From Vibrio tritonius (GTDB taxonomy: Bacteria > Pseudomonadota > Gammaproteobacteria > Enterobacterales > Vibrionaceae), in NCBI RefSeq assembly GCF_001547935.1, contig NZ_AP014636.1:434001-498000 (forward strand): DNA of 64,000 bases. Reading direction: 5' to 3'. Shown here piece by piece: positions 26,099-34,559 of this stretch. How positions within the stretch are numbered: the stretch's first letter is position 1; the number at the start of each line of letters is the position of its first letter. A model generated the notes under the pieces. The model did not search any database and was not told the origin of the DNA. It was given only the letters and a program-made list of their open reading frames with translations. Both the position numbers and the translations under genes were made by a program.

Positions 26099-27850
26099 AG
26101 CACTTTATTATCTGCACAATCTATTCATTTTCAAACGTCTTCGACAATTTTGTTTGAAGCACTTTCATTCACCCTCAGAAAAGGCGATCGCATCGGTCTT
26201 GTAGGCCATAATGGTTGCGGAAAAAGTACATTATTACAGTTACTCTACGGCAGTAAGATTCCCAGTTCTGGTGAGATCACGGTTGCTAAACAATGTTTGA
26301 TGGAACGAGTCGAACAATCTCTGCCACAAGAATTAGAGAACGTCACCCTAATGAATGCTCTATTAGCGAAGCTACCGGAAGATGACCGAGAGCAAGAGCA
26401 ATGGCGTGTTGAATTGCTTCTCGCTGAAATAGGGTTTTCAGAGCAAGATTGGGGGTTAAATGTTGGGAGTCTAAGTGGCGGTCAACACACGCGGCTGTTG
26501 TTATCGCGAGCGCTTATTTCACAACCTGATTTATTACTGCTTGATGAACCGAGCAACCATCTTGATCTACCGACCTTACTTTGGTTAGAGCATTTCCTTT
26601 TGCATTGGCAAGGCAGTTTTGTACTTGTATCTCATGACCGACGGTTATTGGACAAGGTGACGAACTGTACTTGGATACTGAGAGATAAAACCCTCAACTA
26701 TTTTCAGTTGCCGTGTTCTGCTGCCTTAACGGAGCAGGAAAGAGTAGACGAAGCCGCGAGGTTGAGAAATCTTTCCGAACAAAAGGAAATTAACCGAGTA
26801 GAACAAAGTGCCAAGCGATTAGCAAACTGGGGGAGGGTTTATGATAACGAAGACTTGGCAAGAAAAGCCAAGACGATGGAGAGGCGGGTTGAACGACTAA
26901 AAGAATCACAAACCGAATTAACCAGTGGTACGCCATGGCAACTTAGCTTAAAAGGCGAGCGGCTAAACGCGAACCAATTAGTAACGATGAGTGATTTAGG
27001 TGTTGTACCTGCACGCCATGGACCACAACTGTTTTCTATTGAAGAACAAATGGTAAAAAGTGGTGATCGAATCGCCATCATTGGTCGCAATGGTTGTGGT
27101 AAATCGTCATTGCTGAAAATGTTATGGCAGCACTGCATTAAGGTAGTGGAATCTGAAGGCAACATAAGGTTTCATCCTCGTTGTCGCGTCGGTTTCTATG
27201 ATCAGAGCCTGAAACAGTTGCACGATGATGACACCCTAATTGATGCACTCGATACGTTCACTAATGTCGGTGAGGAAGCCCGCAAAATAGCGTTAATCAG
27301 TGCTGGGTTTGAATACAGTAGACATTCGCAATTCGTCGGTGATTTGAGTGGTGGAGAACGTTCTAGATTACTTATGCTTGCTCTATCTCTCGCTCAGTAT
27401 CACCTACTGATGTTGGATGAGCCGACAAACCATTTGGATCTCAATGATAAGGAGCAACTTGCCGCTACACTTAATCAATTTGATGGGGGGATACTAGTCG
27501 TTACCCATGATCGCGAACTGATTGAAAAAAGTTGTAACCGTTTCTGGCTTATCCAAGATGGGCTGTTAACGGAGTGGCACGATCTTGAAAAGCTCTATTC
27601 CGTTATAGATGGCAACTCGACCACTCGAACAGTTCGGATTGGTGATTCAAAAAGCCAATCGGTGGATGAACTTACCCAACAGAAAAGTGAGCAGATTTGT
27701 GAGGAAACCTTGTTAGAACAGCTTTGTCATTTGGAGACATTACTTGAGGAGGATTTGAAGCGAAAACCGAAGCATCAAAAGCCCAATCTACAACACCAGT
27801 GGCGCGAAGAGATTACGCGTATTTCACAGTTGCTGAGTCTTGAATTGTAA
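26096..27850 (+). CDS. ABC-F ribosome-associated ATPase (possible antibiotic-target-protection protein)
   Basis: A 584-residue soluble protein with two ABC ATPase domains and no membrane segment. Domain one has Walker A GHNGCGKST, signature LSGGQHTRL and Walker B LLLDEPSNHLD; domain two has GRNGCGKSS, LSGGERSRL and LMLDEPTNHLD. The linker between them (about 235-300) is charged and helical (RVEQSAKRLANWGRVYDNEDLARKAKTM by key residues), as in the P-site tether of ABC-F proteins. The ATG at 26096 is preferred to a TTG at 26084. The upstream leader ORF suggests inducible expression. Whether it protects against antibiotics or is a housekeeping relative of Uup/YheS is undecided. Confidence 0.85.
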   Translation: MSTLLSAQSIHFQTSSTILFEALSFTLRKGDRIGLVGHNGCGKSTLLQLLYGSKIPSSGEITVAKQCLMERVEQSLPQELENVTLMNALLAKLPEDDREQEQWRVELLLAEIGFSEQDWGLNVGSLSGGQHTRLLLSRALISQPDLLLLDEPSNHLDLPTLLWLEHFLLHWQGSFVLVSHDRRLLDKVTNCTWILRDKTLNYFQLPCSAALTEQERVDEAARLRNLSEQKEINRVEQSAKRLANWGRVYDNEDLARKAKTMERRVERLKESQTELTSGTPWQLSLKGERLNANQLVTMSDLGVVPARHGPQLFSIEEQMVKSGDRIAIIGRNGCGKSSLLKMLWQHCIKVVESEGNIRFHPRCRVGFYDQSLKQLHDDDTLIDALDTFTNVGEEARKIALISAGFEYSRHSQFVGDLSGGERSRLLMLALSLAQYHLLMLDEPTNHLDLNDKEQLAATLNQFDGGILVVTHDRELIEKSCNRFWLIQDGLLTEWHDLEKLYSVIDGNSTTRTVRIGDSKSQSVDELTQQKSEQICEETLLEQLCHLETLLEEDLKRKPKHQKPNLQHQWREEITRISQLLSLEL

Positions 27851-27877
27851 AAGAGTTCTTCATTTCTAATGTCATAC

Positions 27878-27908
27878 TGCGCCAGTGGTTATACACTGGC
27901 GCATTTTG
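27878..27908 (+). terminator. Terminator of the ABC-F gene
   Basis: TGCGCCAGTG (27878-27887) pairs with CACTGGCGCA (27894-27903), followed by TTTTG. Confidence 0.85.
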
Positions 27909-27929
27909 TTGAAGCTCTGAATTTTGCCT

Positions 27930-27949
27930 CTTGAGCTTATTTGGGTATA
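27930..27949. repeat. Diverged single-arm copy of the TATACCCAAGT repeat
   Basis: CTTGAGCTTATTTGGGTATA matches the copy at 2712-2731 at 17 of 20 bases. Confidence 0.45.
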
Positions 27950-27963
27950 TCTATAAAATAAAG

Positions 27964-27979
27964 TGTGATTTTTATCACG
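27964..27979 (+). promoter_or_regulatory. CRP-like site upstream of the PTS operon
   Basis: TGTGA-TTTTTA-TCACG matches nine of ten conserved CRP bases. It lies about 300 bases before the PRD regulator gene in a 420-base gene-free, very A+T-rich region (27851-28270) in which I see no gene; a small hairpin TGTCC/GGACA lies near 28120. Catabolite control of a PTS operon is expected. Confidence 0.5.
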
Positions 27980-28270
27980 TAATTTTTATTTATTCACTTT
28001 ATGTACTAATTATTTTTAGTTGTCGCGAACAACTTAGCAGTTTAAGAATTTCTTTTTCCATATAATAGAAAGTTTGTGCAGTTCTTAAAAATTGAATTAA
28101 TGTCTCAGTGTTTGTTAGTTGTCCATAGTTAAGGACATAAAATAGTATTGTGACCTCATCAAATCCTCCCTATATTCATCATCATAGAATGTGCAATTAA
28201 ATGGCCTATTAAATAGAAATATTAAGTGGCTAATCATATTTATTAATTTAATCTAAAAATAAAGATAACA

Positions 28271-29836
28271 ATGAAAATGATTACCTCAAGACAGCATAAA
28301 TTATTGCGTATATTATTACAGCAGCGTGAATATTCAACATTATTCTGTTTGGCTGAGCGGCTTGGTGTATCGAAGAAAACGATACAACGTGATTTAAATA
28401 TAATTAATGAATATTTATCGGAGTCAAATATTCATGTCGACACTAAAGCTGGGGCGGGTGTATTACTAGTGGCGGGAAGCACTACCGACCTTTTGCAATT
28501 AGAACAACAGATCAACGGTGAAACAGACGAAGCGGATGGCGTAATGGGCCATACTCGACGGATAAAAATTGCATCTTGGCTACTCAGTGAAACGCCCAAA
28601 GAAACGTCGATCAACAAGCTTTCTGAACGTTATTTTATCAGTAATGCCTCTATTGTTAATGACTTAAGAATTATTGAGGATTGGATCACGCCGCTTGGAT
28701 TACAGTTGATACGTAGCCAAAGTGGTACGCGCATCAAGGGCAATGAAAACAATGTCCGGCAAGCGATGGCGGCCTTAATTAATGGTCTGATGAACCATCA
28801 AGACCCTGGCACGGTCAACCATTCACGCTTAGATCAGGGTAGCTATAAAGGTTTGGTACAATATTTTGGTGTCGATGATGTGGCTTTCGTGCAAGTGTTA
28901 TTGCAGGAGATGGAACAGGAATTATCCTACCCATTAGGCGAACCATACTACATTAATATATTTACTCATATTTTGATCATGATGCACCGTCGTACTCGGG
29001 GCAACTTATTGAGTAATCCAGACCACGTAGCTGCACAATCGCCTGAAGATTCAGCATTTATAGTTGCGAATAAAATGGTGGAGAAAATAGAACAGCATAT
29101 TCATTTGTCGTTACCAGAAGATGAAGTATGGTTCATCTACCAATATATTATTTCCTCAGGTGTGCTGGTGGTAGAAAATCAAAGCCACAGTTTGCTCCAT
29201 ACGGAATTATTAAGTGATCAGGCAAGAGATATTACATTGCTGTTAGTAACTCGATTTTCGCAATTAATTAATATTGACCTTGTTAGTGATACCCAGTTAT
29301 ATGAAGGTTTGGTCGTACATATTAGGCCGCTTATAAATCGCCTCCACTATAAAATTGTGATTCGCAATCCGCTATTGGATGATATTAAAAATGAAATAGC
29401 CGATGTTTATCAATTAACACGAATTGCAGTGGAGAATATTTTTATTACCAATGCTCAACAGTCTGTTTCAGACGATGAGGTTGGTTATCTTGCTGTGCAT
29501 TTTCAGGCAGCGATAGAACGGCAAATTACACATAAGCGCGTGTTGCTGGTGTGTTCTACCGGAGTTGGCACATCTCACTTACTGAAAAGTCGGATTTTAC
29601 GTGCGTTTCCTGACTGGGAAATTGTAGCGGCTGTGCCATCTGATAGTTTGCCAAGTGTGAGCCAGCAACTGGCTCCAGACCTGGTGATTTCGACGGTTCA
29701 TGTTCCTGAAATCGAAACGCCAGTGGTGTATGTCACGGCATTTCTTAATGATGCCGATCTCCAAAGGGTTACCGATAAACTGATAACAGAAAAGCTGCAC
29801 CAAGCGTGCGATGCCTATGCTGTTACTCGATCTTAA
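28271..29836 (+). CDS. PRD-containing PTS-responsive transcriptional activator (MtlR/LicR type)
   Basis: A 521-residue regulator. Two N-terminal helix-turn-helix units are visible (LAERLGVSKKTIQRDLNIINEYL at residues 23-45 and INKLSERYFISNASIVNDLRIIEDWI near 115-145), followed by two PRD domains rich in conserved His (HILIMMHRRTRGN, AVHFQAAIER) and a C-terminal EIIB-like domain with its cysteine in VLLVCSTGVGTSH (about residue 427). The usual C-terminal EIIA domain is absent; that function is in the next gene. It heads the fructose-type PTS operon and is likely switched by PTS phosphorylation. Confidence 0.88.
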   Translation: MKMITSRQHKLLRILLQQREYSTLFCLAERLGVSKKTIQRDLNIINEYLSESNIHVDTKAGAGVLLVAGSTTDLLQLEQQINGETDEADGVMGHTRRIKIASWLLSETPKETSINKLSERYFISNASIVNDLRIIEDWITPLGLQLIRSQSGTRIKGNENNVRQAMAALINGLMNHQDPGTVNHSRLDQGSYKGLVQYFGVDDVAFVQVLLQEMEQELSYPLGEPYYINIFTHILIMMHRRTRGNLLSNPDHVAAQSPEDSAFIVANKMVEKIEQHIHLSLPEDEVWFIYQYIISSGVLVVENQSHSLLHTELLSDQARDITLLLVTRFSQLINIDLVSDTQLYEGLVVHIRPLINRLHYKIVIRNPLLDDIKNEIADVYQLTRIAVENIFITNAQQSVSDDEVGYLAVHFQAAIERQITHKRVLLVCSTGVGTSHLLKSRILRAFPDWEIVAAVPSDSLPSVSQQLAPDLVISTVHVPEIETPVVYVTAFLNDADLQRVTDKLITEKLHQACDAYAVTRS

Positions 29837-29859
29837 TTTTATGTAAGCGAAGGTTGTTT

Positions 29860-30327
29860 ATGGACATCACGAAAATTCTCACAGTGAAACATGTAAAACT
29901 GAATATGGTTGCGACGACCAAAGCGGAAGCGATTGAAGAGCTAACCGATTTACTTTGGAAAGAGGGGGCGATTAGCAGTCGTGAAGATTTTATTAGCGAC
30001 GTATGGAAGCGCGAAGAGCAAGGTTCCACCGGCTTTGAAAATCACATTGCTATTCCTCATGGTAAATCTTCAGCGGTGAATCATACCGCGCTTGTGATTG
30101 GACGCACTGACAACGACATTCCCTGGGAGAGCCTCGATGGCAGCGATATTCGTTGCATCATTTTGTTCGCCGTTCGTCTTGAAGATCAAAATACCACTCA
30201 TATTCGCCTATTAACTCAAGTGGCCAGTGCTCTTGCGGATGAAGAGATTGTAGACCAGTTACTCAAAGAAAAAGATCCACAAAATATCGTTAATCTCTTT
30301 AGCCAATATGCTGAAGCAGAATGCTAA
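29860..30327 (+). CDS. PTS EIIA component, fructose/mannitol type
   Basis: A 155-residue phosphotransferase protein with the active-site His67 in NHIAIPHGKS and the family's STGFENHI before it. It passes phosphate from HPr to the EIIB of 30400. The start at 29860 (MDITKILTVKHV) is preferred to 29806 since the 5' part overlaps the regulator gene and lacks a good ribosome binding site; GAAGG lies about 10 bases before the chosen ATG. It sits 23 bases after the regulator gene. Confidence 0.9.
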   Translation: MDITKILTVKHVKLNMVATTKAEAIEELTDLLWKEGAISSREDFISDVWKREEQGSTGFENHIAIPHGKSSAVNHTALVIGRTDNDIPWESLDGSDIRCIILFAVRLEDQNTTHIRLLTQVASALADEEIVDQLLKEKDPQNIVNLFSQYAEAEC

Positions 30328-30399
30328 TACCAACCTTTCATTATTTCTGTTTGCCAATATCGGCTGCAGAGATAATGGACCTAACTTTCGAGAATGATT

Positions 30400-30711
30400 A
30401 TGAATATTGTAGGTGTTTCAGCGTGCACAGTCGGAATTGCACACACATATATCGCACAAAAGAAAATCGTCGATGCGGCTAAAAAAGCGGGGGACAATGT
30501 AAAAATTGAAACTCAAGGCACGATTGGTATCGAAAACACATTGACCGATGAAGACATTAGAAATGCAGACATTGTTATCTTAGCTTGTGACGTCAATATC
30601 TCCGGAGAACAACGCTTCGAAGGTAAGAAAGTCGTTAAAGTTCCCACCCAAACAGCGATTAAGTCTCCCAATAAACTGATTGAGAAATTGCACGAGCTGA
30701 TTAATCAATAA
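30400..30711 (+). CDS. PTS EIIB component, fructose type
   Basis: A 103-residue EIIB-Fru domain with the phosphorylated Cys9 in VSACTVGIAHTYIAQ, and TQGTIGIENTLTDEDI and ADIVILACDVNI in family order. The ATG at 30400 is preferred to the ATG at 30394 because GAGA is correctly spaced only for the former. A single protein, whereas E. coli FruA fuses EIIB with EIIC. Confidence 0.9.
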   Translation: MNIVGVSACTVGIAHTYIAQKKIVDAAKKAGDNVKIETQGTIGIENTLTDEDIRNADIVILACDVNISGEQRFEGKKVVKVPTQTAIKSPNKLIEKLHELINQ

Positions 30712-30754
30712 CCGATTAATAACCAAATAAGCAATAACAAATAGGGGTTTATTC

Positions 30755-31861
30755 ATGACTATTAAAGAAATATGGAAAGCAGCAAATCCGAAAGGGCATT
30801 TGCTGACCGCTATCTCGTTTTTGATTCCAATTGTTTGTGGTGCAGGTTTTATTATTGCTATCGGTATGGCAATGGGTGGTACGGCGCAAGATTCCTTAGT
30901 GTCTGGGCAGTTTGACTTATGGCAGTCACTCGCCACTATGGGGGCAAAAGCACTCGGACTATTACCCGTCGTCATAGCCTGTGGGATCGCTGGTTCAATT
31001 GCAGGTAAGCCCGGTATTGCACCTGGATTTGTGGTGGGACTTGCGGCTAACGCTATCAGCGCTGGCTTTATCGGTGGCATGATCGGCGGTTATCTAGCAG
31101 GGTATATCGCACTTGGCATCATCAAAAATGTTAAAGTGCCCGACTGGGCGAAAGGTTTAATGCCAACCTTGATTGTGCCATTTTTTGCCTCACTCGCCAG
31201 CGGTCTTATCATGATTTACATCATTGGTACGCCAATTGGTATTTTCACCGATGGTTTGACCTCTTTCTTAAGAAGCATGGGGACATCTTCTAATTTAATT
31301 GTGGGTGCAGTGATCGGCGCGCTGTGTATTGTCGATTTTGGTGGCCCAATTAATAAAACGTGTTTTGCTTTTGTATTAACACTACAAGCGCAAGGTATTA
31401 ATGAACCAATTACCGCATTACAATTAGTCAATACGGCAACCCCAATTGGTTTTGGTTTAGCGTATTGGATCAGTAGCTTAATGCGCAAAAATATTTATAA
31501 CCATGAAGAAATTGAAACTTTAAAATCAGCAGTGCCAATGGGCGTAGTAAATATTGTTGAAGGTTCAATTCCGATTGTTATGAATGACATTATTCGCGGT
31601 ATTGTAGCCGCTGCGATTGGTGGTGCTTGTGGCGGTGCAGTTACCATGGTGTATGGCGCGGATGCAACTGTCCCATTTGGCGGTGTGCTGATGATTCCTA
31701 CCATGTCAAACCCAATGGCGGGTGTGATGGCATTAGTGGTTAACATCTTGGTTACCGGTATTGTCTATGCGATTATCAAAAAAGAAGTTCCTCGTGATGT
31801 GGTCATTAATAATGACGACCAAGAGGAAGAGATCGATCTAGACGATATTAAAATTAGTTAA
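30755..31861 (+). CDS. PTS EIIC component, fructose type
   Basis: A 368-residue inner-membrane sugar-translocating domain with about nine hydrophobic helices. Conserved family blocks include HLLTAISFLIPIVCGAGFIIAIG, AGKPGIAPGFVVGL, DFGGPINKTCFAF and the substrate-site stretch VVNIVEGSIPIVMNDI near residue 263. The C-terminal tail is acidic (DQEEEIDLDDI). Ribosome binding site AATAGGGG precedes the start. With the EIIA and EIIB genes before it and the AlsE-like epimerase after it, the sugar taken up may be a ketohexose other than fructose, such as D-allulose. Confidence 0.92.
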   Translation: MTIKEIWKAANPKGHLLTAISFLIPIVCGAGFIIAIGMAMGGTAQDSLVSGQFDLWQSLATMGAKALGLLPVVIACGIAGSIAGKPGIAPGFVVGLAANAISAGFIGGMIGGYLAGYIALGIIKNVKVPDWAKGLMPTLIVPFFASLASGLIMIYIIGTPIGIFTDGLTSFLRSMGTSSNLIVGAVIGALCIVDFGGPINKTCFAFVLTLQAQGINEPITALQLVNTATPIGFGLAYWISSLMRKNIYNHEEIETLKSAVPMGVVNIVEGSIPIVMNDIIRGIVAAAIGGACGGAVTMVYGADATVPFGGVLMIPTMSNPMAGVMALVVNILVTGIVYAIIKKEVPRDVVINNDDQEEEIDLDDIKIS

Positions 31862-31960
31862 GCGACTAATCAAATATTCAAAACTATTTTCTCATCAATA
31901 GGCATTACTATTAAATTATCGCCAGATAATGAAGTTGATGGGAACCGTCATATCACAAGT

Positions 31961-31999
31961 ATATTAGTTGAAAGAGTGAAATAGCCTTTCAACTAATAT
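31961..31999 (+). promoter_or_regulatory. Long perfect hairpin between EIIC and the epimerase gene
   Basis: ATATTAGTTGAAAG (31961-31974) pairs at all 14 positions with CTTTCAACTAATAT (31986-31999), leaving an 11-base loop. There is no T-run. It may be an mRNA processing or stabilising element, or a dyad for a DNA-binding protein, separating the transport genes from the epimerase. Confidence 0.5.
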
Positions 32000-32029
32000 C
32001 TATTTATCTTTGATAATGGATTTTAAAAT

Positions 32030-32722
32030 ATGAGTGAACATATTCATATATCTCCATCGCTAATGACGATGGATCTGGACCAATTTAAAGAGCAAATCAC
32101 TTTCCTTAATGATCATGTCGATTCATTTCACATCGATATTATGGATGGGCATTTTGTACCGAATCTAAGTTTGTCACCTTGGTTTATTGAACAAACGCGT
32201 AAGCTCACTAATAAAGAGATGTCTGCGCATCTTATGGTCACCGACCCAACATTTTGGGTACAACAACTGATTGATATCAAATGTGAAGTTATCTGCATGC
32301 CTGCTGAAAACATTAACGGCATCGCGTTTCGTCTTATCGACCAAATCCATGCCGCTGGCTTAAAGGCAGGTGTGGTTCTTAACCCAGAAACCCCCGTGCG
32401 CGATATTCTGCCTTATATCGATATGCTCGATAAAATCACTATTATGACAGTGGATCCTGGCTTTGCTGGGCAGCGCTTCTTAGTGCGGATGTTAGATAAA
32501 ATCACGGAACTTCGCGCACTACGTGAGGAGCATGGCTATCACTATCTGATTGAAATGGATGGTTCAACCAACAAAGCACACTGGAAAGTGATTCATGATT
32601 CTAAACCTGACATTTACGTGATTGGCCGCAGCGGATTGTTCAACTTGGCTAACAATATTCATAGCTCATGGGAAATGATGGTCACTGAATTTGAATCGGC
32701 AACCGGGCAGAAATTCGCATAG
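32030..32722 (+). CDS. alsE: Ribulose-phosphate-3-epimerase family, close to D-allulose-6-phosphate 3-epimerase AlsE
   Basis: A 230-residue TIM-barrel epimerase that aligns through its length with E. coli AlsE (231 residues). Metal-site residues are His34 and Asp36 in SFHIDIMDGHFVPN, a His in SAHLMVTDP (about 67) and an Asp in LIEMDGSTN (about 180); the AlsE-like MTVDPGFAGQRF and GRSGLFN follow. It would turn D-allulose-6-phosphate into fructose-6-phosphate. Its place after a fructose-type PTS that would deliver a phosphorylated ketohexose fits that role. Ribulose-phosphate epimerase activity is the alternative. Confidence 0.8.
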   Translation: MSEHIHISPSLMTMDLDQFKEQITFLNDHVDSFHIDIMDGHFVPNLSLSPWFIEQTRKLTNKEMSAHLMVTDPTFWVQQLIDIKCEVICMPAENINGIAFRLIDQIHAAGLKAGVVLNPETPVRDILPYIDMLDKITIMTVDPGFAGQRFLVRMLDKITELRALREEHGYHYLIEMDGSTNKAHWKVIHDSKPDIYVIGRSGLFNLANNIHSSWEMMVTEFESATGQKFA

Positions 32723-32752
32723 CTTTTGGTCGTGTTTAGCTGATGTTTAAAT

Positions 32753-32779
32753 AACGAAGAGGCTTGGTGCCTCTTCGTT
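32753..32779 (+). terminator. Terminator of the PTS/epimerase operon
   Basis: AACGAAGAGGC (32753-32763), loop TTGGT, GCCTCTTCGTT (32769-32779). The stem is perfect; T-run short. It may serve the convergent DeoR gene too. Confidence 0.75.
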
Positions 32780-32820
32780 GTGTAAATTAATCGGGTTGTG
32801 TGCGGCTAACTTTACGAAGT

Positions 32821-33576
32821 CTACACTGCCTGCAAATCGATATTTTTTGCACGGATAAGTTCTTGGATCTCTTTATCCAAATGTGAATCGGTGATGATGC
32901 TAGTGGTTTCGCTTAAATCACACGCTTTGTAAAGAGAATAGGCACCGTATTTTGAACTGTCGGCGATGAGTATTTTTCTGTTCGCGTTTTGTATGATGTC
33001 TCGTTTAAGAAATGCTTTTTCTTCTGTTGGGGTGGTTATGCCTTTTTCAAGACTCCAACTGTTACAGGTCAAAAACGCGATATCGGGGTTGATGGAACGT
33101 AATAATTGGCGTCCGTGCTCTCCGATCGTTGATTGGCTGCTGTAGTCTACCGTACCACCAGTGACAATCACTTCAATTTGTTTAAATTCAGATAAAAATA
33201 GAGCAATGTGCAGATCAACGGTGATGACTTGAAGTGGTAGGTCGATAAGATTTTTTACCAGAGCCATTGATGTCGTTCCTGCATCAAGAACGATGGAATC
33301 TCCAGCCTTGACCATCGTCGCTGCACATTCTGCAATACGCTGTTTTTCGCGCATTGCACGCAGCATTTTCTCATTGGTTGTTGGTTGATTTGCGACGAAG
33401 CGGTTAAGCGATACACCACCATGAGTTCGAGTAATGACACCTTGTTCATCCAGTTTGATTAAATCTCGTCTGATCGTGGCAGGCGAGGCTGCCACAATTT
33501 TGACTAGATCATCAACGGTCACCAAATTATGGTGTTTTAAGTACTCAACTATCTGCTCAACTCGCTGATTCTTCAT
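32821..33576 (-). CDS. DeoR-family transcriptional regulator of the acid-sugar locus
   Basis: A 251-residue repressor. The N-terminal helix-turn-helix reads [42 protein letters not shown] (key residues SPATIRRDL, residues 30-38) with THGGVSL after it, and the C-terminal DeoR effector domain includes [32 protein letters not shown] and ADSSKYG. It ends the leftward operon, overlapping the PdxA2-like gene by 4 bases. It probably responds to a phosphorylated intermediate and may bind the palindrome at 35927. Confidence 0.9.
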   Translation of the reverse strand: MKNQRVEQIVEYLKHHNLVTVDDLVKIVAASPATIRRDLIKLDEQGVITRTHGGVSLNRFVANQPTTNEKMLRAMREKQRIAECAATMVKAGDSIVLDAGTTSMALVKNLIDLPLQVITVDLHIALFLSEFKQIEVIVTGGTVDYSSQSTIGEHGRQLLRSINPDIAFLTCNSWSLEKGITTPTEEKAFLKRDIIQNANRKILIADSSKYGAYSLYKACDLSETTSIITDSHLDKEIQELIRAKNIDLQAV

Positions 33577-34559
33577 ATTTTGCTCAATTTAACGGCTAAC
33601 TCTACCGATTTAACCATGCTTTCGGGATTGGCTTTACCCGTCCAAGCGATGTCAAATGCGGTCCCATGGTCTGCTGAGGTGCGGAAAAATGGCAAACCCG
33701 CTGTGATGTTAACACCATCGTAAAAGCCCATCAATTTCAGAGGGATGTGTCCTTGGTCATGGTACATTGCAACCACAATATCGTATTGACCTTGAGAGGC
33801 TTGTAAGAAGACCGTGTCTGGGGGGCAAGGACCATAGACATCTACACCCTGTTCACGCATTTCAGAAATGCTTGGATTGAGAATTTCAAGTTCTTCATGA
33901 CCAAACAATCCATTTTCACCTGCGTGGGGATTAACACCAGCGACTGCAATTCTAGGATTGGCAAATCCGGCTTTTCTCATGAACTTATCAGCAATGTCAA
34001 TGACAGTATTAACGCGAGTTTTATTCAATGTTTGTAGAAACTTCAATAGCGCTATATGGGTTGTTACATGAATAACACGAAGAGTGTCAGTGTAGAGCAC
34101 CATAGCGTAATCTTTTGTATCCGTTAACTTTGCCAGCAATTCGGTATGACCCGGATAATGATGCCCTGCTAAATGAAGTGCTTCTTTATTCAGTGGGGCA
34201 GTAGCGATGGCATTGATTTCGCCCTTCAAAGCCAATTCGGTAGCTTGTTTGATACAACGATAGGCAAGATCGCCAGCCTGAGCTTGTACTTTACCAATTT
34301 CAAAGTGCTCCATATCCTCAAGAGGAACGTCAATGACATTCACGATCCCCGGAGCAAATATAGCGTCGCTGATAGATGTAATGATTTTCAACTCTTGTGG
34401 AGAAGCGAGCTTTTTGTCGATAATCGATTTCAGTATTTCAACGCTACCAAAAACAACACAATTCGTACCCGAAAGTGAATCGGTATTAAGCGCTTTTAGG
34501 ATGATTTCTGGACCAATACCCGCAGGATCGCCCATTGTGATACCAATGACACCTTTCAT
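33573..34559 (-). CDS. PdxA2-type 4-phospho-threonate/erythronate dehydrogenase (decarboxylating)
   Basis: A 328-residue protein of the PdxA family. The metal histidines are visible in [23 protein letters not shown] and [16 protein letters not shown], and the start [15 protein letters not shown] is the family signature. When paired with a DUF1537 kinase, as here (4-base overlap with the kinase gene), PdxA homologues oxidise D-threonate- or D-erythronate-4-phosphate, giving dihydroxyacetone phosphate and CO2, rather than working in vitamin B6 synthesis. That transfer rests on published work on DUF1537/PdxA2 pairs. Which four-carbon acid is used cannot be read directly. Confidence 0.88.
   Translation of the reverse strand: MKGVIGITMGDPAGIGPEIILKALNTDSLSGTNCVVFGSVEILKSIIDKKLASPQELKIITSISDAIFAPGIVNVIDVPLEDMEHFEIGKVQAQAGDLAYRCIKQATELALKGEINAIATAPLNKEALHLAGHHYPGHTELLAKLTDTKDYAMVLYTDTLRVIHVTTHIALLKFLQTLNKTRVNTVIDIADKFMRKAGFANPRIAVAGVNPHAGENGLFGHEELEILNPSISEMREQGVDVYGPCPPDTVFLQASQGQYDIVVAMYHDQGHIPLKLMGFYDGVNITAGLPFFRTSADHGTAFDIAWTGKANPESMVKSVELAVKLSKI

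Noticed and set aside
30580..31080. 166-codon minus-strand ORF
   Set aside because: It is antisense to the EIIB and EIIC genes, has proline/isoleucine-rich low-complexity composition typical of the reverse of membrane-protein genes, and no ribosome binding site.
33573..34559. Vitamin B6 biosynthesis gene pdxA
   Set aside because: The family is right, but the 4-base overlap with a DUF1537 kinase and the DeoR regulator point to the catabolic PdxA2 role.
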